Assembly (NCBI GenBank): GCA_007449985.2
Contig: VIIQ02000150.1
Span: 1 to 64,000 of the forward strand
Source: Desmodesmus armatus
Taxonomy: Eukaryota > Chlorophyta > Chlorophyceae > Sphaeropleales > Scenedesmaceae
DNA length: 64,000 bases
Direction of reading: 5' to 3'
In this document: piece by piece, positions 23,801-36,500 of the stretch
Numbering within the stretch: position 1 is the first letter of the stretch
Layout of the letters: the number at the start of each line of letters is the position of its first letter
Notes under the pieces: model-generated
Told to the model about the DNA's origin: nothing
Database searches by the model: none
The model's input: only the letters and a program-made list of their open reading frames with translations
Program-made: the position numbers and the translations under genes

Positions 23801-26800
23801 AGGCGTGTCTCTCACCTGTTCATGGCGAGGATGAGGTCAGCGAAGGCCAGCTTTTCCTTCTCCTCCAGCTGCTTGCTCTGGCCATAGTCCAGCAGCGCCA
23901 CACGGCCCCCACGCTGCACCAGGATGTTGCCGGGGTGGCCGTCTGCCTGGAACAGCCCCTCACCCAGGATCATCAGCCCGTAGGCCTGACTAACCTGAGA
24001 CAGGATCAGACGTGCAGCCTGCAGGCAACACGGGTCAGGTGGATGCACGCTGTTGATTGGGTGTGCAGGGTATCGATCACATTAGGATAGTTCCCAGGGG
24101 TGCGCAACTTCTTGTGTCCATTACCTATAGGATGTCGATCCTCAACATCTCGGCGGCGACGGCATGTCCTGCACAGTGTTGTGAGTGGGGCCCCGCAACC
24201 CTGCACATGTCTTGAAGTTCCCAGTAAAGCCCAATGTTGATGGCAACGACAGATGTTAGCACGTAGTATGTTGCAGTGGCCGGTCAGGGCGTGGATGTCA
24301 CAGGGGTAGGTGAGGGGGAGGGTGTGGTTGTTTCTGTGATTGAAGGGAGCTTGGCCGGCAGGGCTTGTGATGCCCATGCTGCAACAGTACCTCACTGTCA
24401 ACTGAGGTTCTCAGGCAATGTGGGGGGCCATGCTTGCGGGTTCAGCTACGCAGGCAGTTGCCAGTGGCTCATTGTACCTGCCACGAACATGAATCCAGCA
24501 TCAGCAGTTTTGTCAGCATACCGAGTGGACTTAGCTCTAACCACTGCCAGGCCCTGGTGAGCTACACACTTTAACTTACCCATGGTGAGCTACACACTTC
24601 AACTTACCCTGTACAGTGCCCAACCAACTTCGGCGTACCGCCTTCTCCCTATGCTGCATCAGTGCAGCGCCACACTGGTGGCAACCTTTGACCCTAAAAC
24701 CTCAATTTACTATCTCATCCCAAACCAACATACCTTGTCTCGCTTCCACTTGGGCAGGTGAGCCACTTTGCCACTGAGCTGCATTGGTGCAGCGCCACGC
24801 CACTGGCAGTGCCCTGCTAACTCCCATATCCTCATCCCAACCCCCATACCCCCATCCCAACCGCCATACCCTCATCCCAAACCAACCTACCTTGTCCCGC
24901 TTCCACTTGGGCAGGTGCGCCACTTTGTCCCTGAGTTGCATGAGTGGCGTTCCCTCCATGAAGCTCATCACCATCAGCCGCTGACTCACAAGGCCAGGGA
25001 TGCTGCGGTATAGAAAAGGCGGGAACATTACGTAAGACGAGGCGGGAAATTACGTCCACGTGCTCAGGAGCAAGGGCAGAAAGGTGTTACAGTGCGGCAA
25101 GGGCCAATCTTGCCATTGCGCATATTTGCAAAGGTGGCATGCAAAAGCACATGATACAAGTGCACAGGGCGGCAGCCGTCCTTGAACCCCTTGCATACCT
25201 GCGAGGTACTGCTACTTTGTTTGACAGGGACGACAGATGCTGGGCTATCGTGTCCATGACACGCGCCTCCCTGCAGAGCAGCAGCAGCAGCAGCACACGA
25301 AGAGTCACTTTGACACTCATGCACCCCAGCAACCTTGCCGTCGTGCACCCGATGATCATCATGACAGGATCACAGTCACAAGGGTGCTAGGGATTACGCA
25401 CAGCCCTATCCACACGCTGCTGCTGCAGGGGTCTACGTGGCACACTGCCACACCCGTCTCAGCTTCCTAAGCCACTGCGGTGTCCACGCAGGCTTCTTAC
25501 ACTTGCAACAGTCATAACTGAGCACACCCATTGTGGCCCTAGCACCGATTCCAACATCCTCACGGCAAAGGTCTCTCGATGCTAGCACAAACACCCCACA
25601 TCCATGCCGCAGTTTGCGTGTAGCCAGTTGGCAGGCTTCCACCCACTGTCACCCCGCCCTAAAAACCCAATAAAAACACCCCGGTCCTCACCGCATGAAG
25701 TCAAACTCCAGGTGAATCTGCTTCTGTAGCTCATCCACAGCTGACACCAGGTCAAACTGCAGCTCGGTCTTTTGCAGGAAAGCAGACACGCTGCGAAGGT
25801 TGACCAGATCCAATGTCATGGTCTGAAGAGCACCTGGGTACTGTATCTTCACAGCTACCACGCCCTCGTCTGGCACATGACCCGCAGCAGCAGCATGGGC
25901 CACCGCTGCTGCTGCAGGACTATGCACATCCGGCAACCACCCCACGCGGCTACTACTGCTCTGACTGCTTTGACTGCTGTTGCTGCTGAATTCAAACTCG
26001 CTTTCTGACGCTCCCAGTCGGCTGTTCAAGCTGCTGTCAGAGGCTCTGTGAGCTGCCACTAGCTGCAGCAAATGCTCACGCTTGCTGGATAGGTGCTGCT
26101 GCCAGCTACTGCTGCTGCCGCTGCCTGCTGCAAGCAAACTGCTGCCAGGCTCCAACCAATCTTCACTGCTGCTGCCACTGCTGCTACTGCCAGCACCATC
26201 CACCCCATCTGGCCCCTGTCCTGCTGCATCTCCCTGTGCTGAGCTGCCGTTGGCACTGCTGCTTGCGCTGCTGGAGCTAGTGCTGCTGTTGTGCTGCTGA
26301 TGAAGCAGCCGGCCCAGCCCAAACCAGCCATCGTCTGCGTGGTGTCTGTGCTGGTGCTGCTGCTGCTCGCGGAAGTGCTCCAAGCCCAGGACAACTGGCA
26401 CCTTCAGCACTTGGCCAGGCTCCAAACGGTCAAGGTCCGAGTCTCTGCAAGACGAGTACAGCACGGTGCGGTACAGGTGATAGATACGACAGAGCCCCAT
26501 TCTTGGCACTAGCTGGAGAGCCGGGGGCTGGTTGTCCTATCATCTGTGTACCCAGGGATGTCACATTGGGGTTCAGCACTGTTCATCACACACTGGTACA
26601 CCACGTGCTGAATCCCAAGTAGCCTCATGCTCAACATGCACACTCCACAGGACAGCAGGCCAAGTGTCTTAGGTGGCTCATGTGCTGTGAGACCTAGCCT
26701 AGCGATGCTTGCTGATGCTTTCAAGTGGTAAACAACACACACCTGAACAATTGTGACACAGTAAACAAAACCCTGTTGTGATACGCAAAGCGCACGCACG

Positions 26801-29315
26801 CACCCGCACCTGTTGGCTGACGCCAGCTCTGCCAAGCTGATCCCGTGGCTGTTGCATATGTCCCAAGCCGTGTCGCCTGGCCTCACTGTCAGGCTGCTGC
26901 TGAGCCTGCTTTCCCGCCGAGCCAGCTGCCGCAGCTGGCCAGGACTGAAGCGCCGCAGCTGCGCTTTGTGAACCTGCAGGAAAAGAGGTCCAGCACAGAC
27001 GGCAAAACATGCAGGATAGTTCAGCATGTAAATGCATGTGAGGACAGTAGAGGTGGGCAAACGCTGTTACACAGATTAGGCAGGCAAAAGTCACAGAGGT
27101 AAGGACCTGCATGAGGCTACAGCACCAAAGGCAGAGCATGCAGGACGCCGCAGCATGCAACAGTATGCGTGGGCCAGACGCAGATCAGCACAAGCAAAGT
27201 AGGCAGGCACTACCACACAGGAAGGCAGTCAGAAGATCACAGTGCTGTGGACATGCAGGAACTGAGGTCAGCAGACACTGCGCAGCATGCATGTTAACAC
27301 ACAAAAGTGTAGCAGCGTCCGTGACAAGCATACCCTTGCATGCACATGGCCGACAGCTGTGACACAACAGAAGCCAACACAGGCAACAACCTTCGCCCAG
27401 CCCGTACAGACTTACACGCTAAGCCTCATCACACGAGCACCCGCAGCCGCTTCGCTGGAGCAAACCGGCTGTGCCACACACATGCACATGCACGTGCATG
27501 TGCCCCGCCCATCTCCGCACACACACCTGTGAGATGGAAGCAGAGCCGATGGGCTCTTGCAGGTCAATCCACTCAAACACCTCTGACAGGTCATCTATAC
27601 CGAGCTCCTCGCAAACCACCTGCACGCAACATGTAAGTACGGGTGCAGTTTCCACATGCACCTCTTGATAACAAAGTTTCAGGCCGCTGTCGTTGTTCTG
27701 TGCATTGTGCGTGTCAAGCAAAGGCTGTGCAGCATGGGGTGTGACTGATTGCTGGGCCAGACTGTTTGGCAACTGCTGCCATGAAAGCGTGAACAAACCT
27801 CTGGTGCCTTAATGAATCCCAGTATCTCATTATGTGTCAGTACTTTATACTACACTAACTAACCTTTGCTGCAGTGGCCCAGGTGCTGACGGCTACGCAT
27901 GTATTGTACCAACTAGCTTGTACGCCTTGGGGTTAATACAACCCTAAGGTACCCACCTGCTTTGCGCGTGCTGCTGACATGGGTGGCACTTGATCCTGCA
28001 GAAGGCACAGCTTGCGGCAGATCTGGTCTGGGATAAAGTCAGCACGAGCACCAATAAATTGGCCAGCCTGCAACAGCATAGCACAGCATCGCAGCAACGG
28101 AACACAGTGAGTCAGCACATGTGCATTATGCATATGCAAGCACGAACCCGGCCGCACGTAAGGCCAGCGGCCACAAAACCACATGCCGCCATCTGCTGCA
28201 GCCATTTGCAAAGCAGCAGGTTACTGTACTAGAGTGCGATGCCATGTTTCCAACACCAAGAAACGAGCAAGTTTGTTGAGTTCCCCCTACCAAGATACCT
28301 GCCCACCTTCAGATAGAAGCCCCTGAGGCTGATGCACAGGTCGTACATCTGCTCCCCTGCCCACGTGTGCTGCCCATCCCACAGCTGCTCTGTAATCTCC
28401 TGCTGAGACCTGCCCTGCGCACGCATCACTGCTGAGCGCAACTGCGTAAGCTTGTAGGCTCCATAGATGTGCGCTACACGCGCAAAAAATTCTGTGCTGC
28501 GCACGAGTTTGACCAGGGGTTGAGGGGCCCATGCTGGGGGTCCAAATTCATCCCTGCTGCTGGGGCTTTGGCTGCTGCTGCTTGTGCTGGAAGGTCCTGC
28601 AGTGATGCTAGCTTTTTGCGTAGGTCCAGTGGATGAGTCACGACCCATGCTGCCTCCTGGGTCAGCACTGTTGCTGCCTGTACTGCTGGCAGCGGTGTCA
28701 GCGCCAGTTTCAGTGTGAGTGTCAGCTGGGGCGAGAAAGGCGGTCTCTGCGGCACCCTGCCGCTGCTGAGGGTTAGTGCTGTTGCCTGTGCTGACAAGTG
28801 TTGCGACTTTGGGCAGTACGGATGCTGCCCCTTCCTGAAGCTGCGGAACTGGGCCTGCATTCAGGGGAAACGGCACAGGTGGAAGTCAGGAGAGGCGCAT
28901 GCATCCATGAAGCTGCAACTGTGGAGCATAGATGCGTCTAAGATATGCACACGGGTGGGTACTGTGCCTGACTGGGCTTGGAGAGGTAGGGGTTACACGT
29001 CAGACCTAGCCAGCCTGGCATGACTACCACCCAGGGCCCAAACTGCAAATGCAGGTACGGTGTAGGCCAACAGTAAATGCCACTTCAGTATTTGGGTTTC
29101 ATAACAACTGACGAGGAAGACACAGTGTTACCTTGCACAACAGCAGGTGCTGCAGTCACAGCTTTGCACACATGTGCTGCACTGACCGACCGGCATGCAT
29201 TTGTGGGCCTAATACGTCTTCTCTTGTAGACTGGCACAAGGACCGTGAGATCCTTGTGAGGAGCGATGGGGCAGCGATTGGGTGAAACTTGATTGAATGT
29301 ACTAGATCGAAGCAT
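20812..29315 (-). CDS. ABC1/UbiB-family atypical kinase with an inserted LysM domain (878 aa)
   Basis: Twelve exons with agreeing phases: 29132-29315, 28307-28854, 27957-28067, 27527-27619, 26810-26973, 25692-26444, 25199-25270, 24891-25002, 23816-24018, 21622-21736, 21248-21359 and 20812-20981. The basic, Ser/Thr/Ala-rich N-terminus (MLRSSTFNQVSPNRCP...) looks like an organelle transit peptide. ABC1 hallmarks are LRGFYLKAGQFIGAR (KxGQ, about 238-252), the Ala-rich loop GSASISQVHKAQLR, VVAVK (Lys about 566), ADGHPGNILV (about 704-713) and LLDYG (about 721-725). LLRGMANGMG follows near the C-terminus. ABC1 kinases act in quinone and prenyl-lipid metabolism in plastids and mitochondria. The canonical ADPHPGN is ADGHPGN here. 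Between the Ala-rich loop and VAVK lie a complete LysM (about 340-384) and a Ser/Gln-rich linker of about 180 residues. The family call is firm; compartment and substrate are inferred. Confidence 0.85.
21972..22017. repeat. dispersed repeat segment, copy 1
   Basis: This is about 85% identical over some 45 bp to 60786-60830 (shared core TAACGCCC...TGGCGTCAGT...CTG). The core itself can fold through ACGCC and GGCGT. The two copies sit in unrelated contexts, an intron and an intergenic region, which suggests fragments of a mobile or SINE-like element. Confidence 0.5.
23087..23136. repeat. perfect 16-bp inverted repeat with 18-nt loop
   Basis: The left arm is at 23087-23102 (CATCTGGGATGAGGTC) and the right arm at 23121-23136 is its exact reverse complement. 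It lies in ABC1K intron 9. It could be a foldback element remnant or a structured RNA in the intron. Confidence 0.85.
24733..24783 (-). repeat. partial duplicate of ABC1K exon 8 inside intron 8
   Basis: The 51-nt end of exon 8 plus its donor is repeated about 158 bp downstream in the transcript. Both copies read KVAHLPKWKRDK followed by a GT donor. Five bases differ, two of them changing the residue (R to S, D to G). Short C/AT-rich tandem repeats (around 24820-24890, CATCCCAACC type) separate the copies. It may be an unused pseudo-exon. Confidence 0.75.
25860..26973 (-). other. LysM domain and low-complexity linker inserted in the ABC1 kinase fold
   Basis: The LysM is encoded across an intron. 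Exon 5 gives LTVRPGDTAWDICNSHGISL and AELASANR; exon 6 continues with DSDLDRLEPGQVLKVPV. This is the full LysM pattern: V-x-PGDT, W-I, hydrophobic helix, N-x-x, L-x-PGQ-x-L-x-V. LysM domains bind N-acetylglucosamine polymers such as peptidoglycan or chitin. A His/Gln then Ser-rich linker leads back to VVAVKIQYPG. In usual ABC1 proteins these two flanking strands are nearly adjacent. Confidence 0.85.
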
Positions 29316-32300
29316 GCCACTGGGGCTCCAGAGCAGAGAAGTGGTTACAGAGCAAGAATTACAACGAGTTTTGGGTTCCACCAAGATCGTGGCGTGGCGT
29401 CATCGATGACGGCAAACATTGGACCCAGTCATGTGCAAGTAAACCCCTGAAGAGTGAGAGGCAGCTTCTCCCACACCCCGGTAAGGCTGAACGTGTCGCT
29501 GGGTATAGTGTTATTTGCAGACCCCCTGTCTGTCCACCACAACACATAGCCCGGGATTTGTCGGACCAGTACATGGAAACGGTCAACGGGTCAGCTCTCC
29601 CACGCCCATCCTTCCTGCAATCACCCTGTCTGTGCTGAACGTGATTTTGGGTATAGTGTTACACGCAACCCCCTGTTCACCACAACACACAGCCCGGGAT
29701 TGCTAACCAGTGCATCCACCCCCCGCACACCTCAGCCACCTGGACATCACAGAGCCACAATGCAGTGTGATGTTGGCAGCCCAGCGCAATGGCCCTTCCC
29801 AGCACCTGATCAGCAGGTCTGCAAGCAAACTCTCACACGCACAAGGTCCTATTGATTGCCCCCACCATGGCTGTCATTCATTGACGGTGACTGCCTGCCA
29901 CAACACAGGTGGAGCACCTCTGCAAGAGGAAGAGGACCGACAACGGCACACAATGCAAGGCCACACCCTTGCACCAAAGGTCATTACTTGTGTTTCCTCA
30001 CACACAGCAAGGGGAGCTTGATTGCCAGCCAAGTGCTTGAGGGACCGCACATTGAGATACTACCCCAAGTGCTGCAAGGGTTGTGGGCTTTACCCCACAG
30101 GAGATCAGTCACCAGACAAGCCATGACCGTACATGTAGATACACGCATGCATGTTTTGCTGTCACGGGCACAGCGATAACCTGCACACACCACACCAGTG
30201 GGCTAGACACACGAAGACAAAGCTCTGGGATAAAATGGCGGGGCCCTGCATGTATGTATTTCTGCAATGTACCAAAAATCTTCTGACTTCTCAACACCTG
30301 GACCCAAAACCCTGAAGAACACCCTGTATGCATCACCCTATGCATCAAACCCCTACTGGGGCTGCAACAATGGACATCACATACAAACACCCACACACTG
30401 AGTGGGTCTCCGTACACCTGCTTCAACTACCGTCCTACACACAATATGCAGGCATCCCTTGTGTGTAAACTGTGTGTATCTTCGAGCAGCCCTGAGATAA
30501 TTGCAGGCAACCCATAGGCCACAATGTGGCTGGCGTGTTCTGACCAATCCATGATGGCTGTAGTGATGACATTGCCCACATAGGGAATAGTCGAGCTACC
30601 ACCGCGGTCAGACACTGGTGGTAGACTCCCACAAAGCCCCACAAGGCACGACATCATCCAAAACCCCGGTGCATCACAAAATGAACACAGCAAGCGACCG
30701 TCATCAAGCCAGGTGGCATGCTGCACTGCATGCCATGCTGCAGCCCTGCCAGGTGGTGAACGGGAGAGCAGGACGTTGCAAGGGAAGCAACATGCCCCCA
30801 AGCAACCCCGTCTGCTCGCAACCACAACAGGATGGGGCATGCCAGCGGGGCAACACCCCCCTGCAGCCCTAATCGCAGCTGCACAGCCACCAGTATCAGC
30901 CCCATACGTCAACCAAACCCCAGCAATACTGTGAGTCCGCAAAACAACCCGTATGCAAGAATCATAGCAGCTTGCAAGTCTACCTAACACGCCCGCGCGC
31001 ATCACAGCAACTCTGCAAATCCCCATGGCATGCCTGTACGCAAGAGGCTGATGTCCTCTGGCCCTTTGATTAGGGTGCAGCTCCCAGCTGCGGTCGCAGT
31101 GATGACTGGACGTGTGCACGACTGCATAGTTGAATCACAGGCTGCTGGGCTGCGGACAGTCGCTGCTTGTGGGGCTTGACCGGTGCAACAGAAGAACACC
31201 GCAAAGGCCGCATTGCATACTTAAAAGCATATCATCACACAACAATGTCAAATGACTTTGCCTGCAGTCAGGCGAATCGCAGGGTGGTGGGTCCCTGCCC
31301 CTGCGCACTGCACACGCAAGCCTCTGATGCACAGCTGGCACAGGACAGCGTCTGCTGTACGACAGGAACAGGGTGAAGAATTGGAAGAATGGAAGTGGGC
31401 GGGGGTGGCAAAGAATAAACGCTGCTGCGCCAAACCCATAGCATGAGCAGGCGAGCAGGCTGCCGCTGTGCCTGTCCCACCCTATCGGGCAGGGCCAGGC
31501 ACTGCGCAAAACCACAGGATTTGGTACATAAGTACACAGGCACTGCAGCTACCTCGGAAGAGGTGTAGCAGAGGTGTAGCAGAGATGCTGAAGCACAATG
31601 CAGGCAAACCTACTAGGGAATCCAACCTACTAGCAGGCATGCAAATTGCTGCAGCCGACAAGCTGCATCCTACAGCACCGCAGCAAGCTGGAACAAGGCT
31701 GACAAGAAACTACAGGACCTCTCATCCCCCAATGAGAAAAACAAGAGCCAACCAAAGGACAGAACCAACACCAACCTACTCCAGCGCACAGAGAACCAAA
31801 GATATACTTTTGGCCGTGCCCGCCTGCAAGTGCAGGCCGGCAGGCCTGTTTTCAGGTTGCTGACATGCAGACAGACATCGCACTGTCGAACGGAGACGGC
31901 AGCCTCTTGCACTGCCTAGGTTCAAAATAGTGCAGACTGCAGCCAAGCTGCCAACCGCACCAAAAAAGCATCCATTGACCTGCCTGTAGCAGCCTGGGGG
32001 CCCCAAACAACCACCTGCTCCATCATACACACATGGGCAGCAGACAACTCTCTGCCCAGCACCTGCAGGCCAACTCAGCATCGACAGCCAGCTGTACTAC
32101 CAGACCCTGGCTGTTTCAGCTGAAAATCAAATGGGAGTGTGTGTGCATGCATGGGGCCAAGGATGGGGTCCCCAGGCATAGCTCACAAGACAAAGCACAG
32201 GTTTTGCCTGGAACACACAGCAGGTGGTGAACTGGGACGGATAGCTGCTACCTCAGCAGCCTGTGAAATATCACAGCCAAGTGCTAACAGCAGCAAGCGC

Positions 32301-33525
32301 CCTCCTACCCAACCTTCCACCCCAACGTGTGAAAAAAACCCGCCCAGACGTGTGTGCCTGGCACAACCCATCAACCCACCCTCCCACACTCACAGCCCAA
32401 ATGAAAAGAGCAACAGCCTGCTGACGCAGTGACCCCTTGCACACAGAGATGCAAGGGTGCGGCAACGCAATGGGGGATGTGGTGTGGAGGGACTGGTGCC
32501 ACGCGATGCAGCGCTTGAATGCACGCCCGCGCAGCACCGCCCGGAGAATCGTGATAGGCGGGTGAAGATACCCGCGTGCGATAAGTACCCGGCGGTGGTG
32601 GTGTTGGTGCTCTCATCTGCTCTCTGGTTCAGGGAGGTAGGTACCTGGTATCAAGTCAACACGGCAGCAAAATCAGCACCTTGGGCACACAGCAGGCACA
32701 CATTCACACTCCTGCACACACCGGGATGGCGGCTGTGACTGCAAGCTCATCGCTATACTCCACAGGCACACAAAGGGTTCAGCCAAGCCACAACAAGCCA
32801 TGTGTACAAGGACTCAACAATGCATAACGATAGTGGCATCACAGGGCCAGTGATCTAAGTAACAGCATCTACATACTTGCAGTGCACGTGACAAGCCCTG
32901 ATAGGGGCAAACAACTTGACTGGAGTGGAACAACAGCCATACAGGGTCCTCGAATGCAGCCTCACAAAAGAGACACCAAAACACGCAGCCGCAGGCCTGT
33001 GTGGTACTACACATAAGAACTAGTCACCAACTGTCTGGTGATGGTCCAGGCCCCAAGAAACGCGTACACCAGTAGGTTTGTGGGCCACTTTGCTGCAGAC
33101 TTATCGCAGAAGCGCTCAATCTGAACGCACCGACCTGGCCAGTGGGCACAGTGTCCTGCCAAACTACGCCTAGCATAACAGACAGTGCACGTGCAAGCGC
33201 TCTACACAGTGCAGCAAGCACAGAGCAGCACCCAAAGCTATGATAAAACGACACACATAACACAGTGGTGACCATACTGCAGCCGCAGATACACCTGTAT
33301 GCTTTGCTGCAGCTATGACGGCTGGTCCCCACACCCGCATGCAGCTTCCTGTGCTACCACATGTGTTGACGATGGCACTGGGGCACAACAACATGCAAGC
33401 ACACCATGCCATGTCCAAGCCGCTGCATCCCTACAATTGCACCCCAGACACGATGAGCACCCTGACGCTCTGTACTGATGCAACCCTCTTGCTGACAGCA
33501 GTAACAGCACAAGGCCGTTGACAGC
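29316..33525. other. 4.2 kb intergenic region
   Basis: This is upstream of the ABC1K gene (start 29315) and downstream of the Gln-rich gene (stop 33526). It holds a degenerate tandem duplication at about 29461-29705. A 230-codon - strand open frame at 30427-31119 has no recognisable domain. I can support no gene here. Confidence 0.5.
29461..29705. repeat. degenerate two-copy tandem repeat
   Basis: The block CAGCT(T)CTCCCAC...CTGAACGTG...GGGTATAGTGTTA...CACCACAACACA...AGCCCGGGATT occurs twice, roughly 29461-29557 and 29590-29705, with substitutions and small indels. Confidence 0.7.
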
Positions 33526-33544
33526 TTACTGCTGCTGTGTGCTG

Positions 33545-33576
<32 letters not shown>

Positions 33577-36500
33577 GTGCTGCTGCCAGAGTTGCCACTC
33601 CACCGATTCTGCAGAGAAAGCTCCAACATGCATACCCAGCGGGGCACTCGTAGCAGGCAGACACATCATTCCCTGGACACCAGCCACACCAGCAGCATTG
33701 GGCTGATAGCCGTACAGCAGCTCATTCATCATCTGTTGCTGCTGCTGCTGAGCCTGCACCTGCTGCTGCGCAGCGACCACAGCCACAGCAGCAGCGGCAG
33801 CAGCCGCAGCCTGGTGCTGCTGGTGTGCCTGCTGCTGCTGTTGCTGGTTGGCTACAGCAGCGGCCTCATGCATATGTGCCAGGGCAGCTGCATTGTGCTG
33901 TGACAGGCCTGTTACATCTCCGTGGCTGCTGAACCCAGGGCATGCATCAAACATGGACATGGGCCCTGATGCAGTGGGTGGGGTGCCCTGCGGCTGCTGT
34001 GCTGCTGCCAGCACTGCTGCCACTGCTGGGATCCTAACAGCAGCCGAGGGCTGCTGCGAAGCAGCGACGGCTGCTGCTGCTGCTGCCAGCTGGCTGTCAA
34101 CGGAGTTGCCGCCGGTAACTGTCTGCCCCTGCATGTTGCCAGAGGGGCCACCTCCTGAGGCGACAGGCTGGTGCTGCCCAGCTGCTGCCGCAGCAGCAGC
34201 AGCGGCGTTTAGTGTGGCCCCCTGGCTAGCAGAGATGCTGTTCATGCTTGCCAGTGCAGCTTTGACGGAGTCTGCGGTTGTCAGGCCGCCTGCGTCAGGC
34301 CCCTGCATGGCCCAGTGTCCTGCAGCCGCAGAATCTGCAAATGTCTGCGCCATCTGCTGTTGCTGCTGCTGCAGAAGCTGGGGCAGCAGGCTGGGTGCTG
34401 CAGTGATGCTGTGCGCAGACTGCAGGTGGTAGTTGACAGGAGCAGGGGGTGCCATGTTGCTGCCACTGGCTGCAGAAGCTGCTGCAGCAGAGGATGGCAG
34501 CAGCCCCGGCAGCTGCACAGCAGAGAGGCTGTAGCTGTGGTCCAGCCCTGCTACAGCCGCCGCGGCAGCAGCTGCTGCAGCCGCAGCGGCGGGGCCTGTA
34601 GTGCTGCCTGAAGAGGGAGCTGGTGGCTGCATCATGAGCGATCCACTCACTGGGATGCTGCTATGCGCCTGCCCTTGCACCTGCGTCAGTGCATCCACAG
34701 TCGCTGCATGCTGCTGCTGCTGTTGCTGGAAGCTGGCCAGCAGCTGCAGAGACTGCAGGTCCAGGCCACCCTGTGCACCGCCCAACCCTGCTGCTGCAAG
34801 GGTGGCAGCTGCTGCTGCCTGCTGCTGGTACTGTTGCTGCGCCAGCTGCTGCTGCTGCTGTTGCTGCTGCTGGGCAAGCGCCTGCATTGCCGCTTGCATA
34901 GCAACCCGCTGTTGCTCATGCTGCTGCTGTTGCTGCTGGGCTGCGATGACTTGGATGGCGGCTGACAGCATCGCCGCCATGTCACCCCCACCACCAACAG
35001 CCGGAGCAGGTGCTGCAATAGGTGCAGGTGCAGCGGGAGCACCTGAGAACTGCTGCAGCAACGCAGCCAGTGCCGCCTGCTGAGGTGCGGCTGCTTGCTG
35101 CGCCTGTGCTGCTGCTGTCACTGCCTGCTGCTGCTGCTGCTGGGCGGTGATGGCAGACAGCAGCGCTGCCAGATCATTGCCAGCAGGAGCAGCAGGGGCT
35201 GCTGCCGCTGGTGCAGGCACAGCAGCAGCGGCAGGTGCCCCAGACAGCGCGCTGAGCATTGCCAGCAGCTGAGCCTGTGCAGGGTTTGCTGCCGGGGCCG
35301 CTGCTGCAGCCGGCGGTGGCACCACTACGGGCAGCACCGGTTGCTGCTGCTGCTGCTGTGCTGCTGCCAGCATGGCTGCGTGAGAACCCATGCTGGGGTC
35401 TGCAGCTGGGGCTGCGGGCTGCTCTGGGGGCAGCATGGCACAGAAGGTGTCTACCAACTTTGTCAGCAGCCCCTCAGCCAGTTGCTTGAGCCTCTCTGGC
35501 GAGGGCCCAGGTGGGTTGGTGCTGCTGCCGGTGCTGCTGGCGGCCTCTGCTGCTGCTGCCTCCGCATCCATGCTCACCATGCGGATATTGTGCAGGTAGC
35601 TGGTCAGAAGCTGCAGCGGCGACATGCTGGACTCTGCCAGGGCATTGCTGACGTCCTGCACATCAGCATCATCAGGATCCTTGAAGCCTAGCAGCTTGCA
35701 CAGCACTAGCCCCAGCTGCCCGCTCTTCTCAGCAGCAGCTAGCACCATGCGTGCAAGCGCAATGTCCTCGCTGATCATCGCCATGGGCTCCTCCCCAATG
35801 CTGCCGGTGCTGCTGCTGCTACTGCTGTGCCCTGCGCCAGCGTCCGCACTGCCTCCGGACACTGAGCGAGACAGGCTGTGGGTCCTCAGCCCTGCAGGAA
35901 ACCCTGGCGGAAGGCCACCCTGCCCTTCCCCTGGTGTCCCAGGCTGAGAGCTGCTGGCAGCATCCGACGCTGCCAACAGCTGTGCTGTCTTGACAGGAGG
36001 CAGGGCTGGCAGGGGCGCCACCTGTGGGGCCACTGGGTGCCCAGGAGGGTGTGCCATATGCTCCTGCAGCATCTTGGCAAGCGCATGGCTGAGCGGGCTG
36101 CGGCCGCCAGTGCCAGCGCCAGCAGTGCTGCTGTCAGCGCTGGCTGCAGCAGCTGGGAGTGGCTGCCGGAAGCTGGCGGAGCGGCTGGGGCCGCCGGTCT
36201 GGCTGCCGCTTGTGCTGCTGGCGCTGGACTTGGCCTTGCTCGCCTTGGTGCTGCTTGCTGGGACGCCTGTTGGCAGGTTGGAGAGAGCTGCGCGCACTGC
36301 AGCTGGCAGGGCGCCTCCTGCATCGCCTGGAGCCTGTGCTGGCTCCTCAGGAGTCTCTGCTGCTGGGGCAGCCTGCAGCGACGCTGCAGATGCCAGCCTC
36401 TCGGCAGTGATGGCATGCAGCGCCTCTGCGAGGGCGGCCTGTGCAGGAGACAGTGCTGCGTCTGCAGCTGTGGGCTGTGCTGGGGCTGCTACAGGAGGCT

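Larger units (their letters stand above)
21737..23815 (-). other. 2.1 kb intron 9 of the ABC1K gene
   Basis: This is the longest intron of the kinase gene. It holds a perfect short hairpin (23087-23136), a dispersed repeat-like segment (about 21972-22017), CTG-rich stretches at 22065-22320 and an A-rich run near 23750. The + strand frame at 23154-23585 is open for 143 codons, but I find no family for it. Confidence 0.5.

Noticed and set aside
30427..31119. 230-codon - strand open frame in the large spacer
   Set aside because: No recognisable domain, no splice context, Cys/Trp-rich chance-like composition, and overlapping open frames on the other strand. Kept only as a note.
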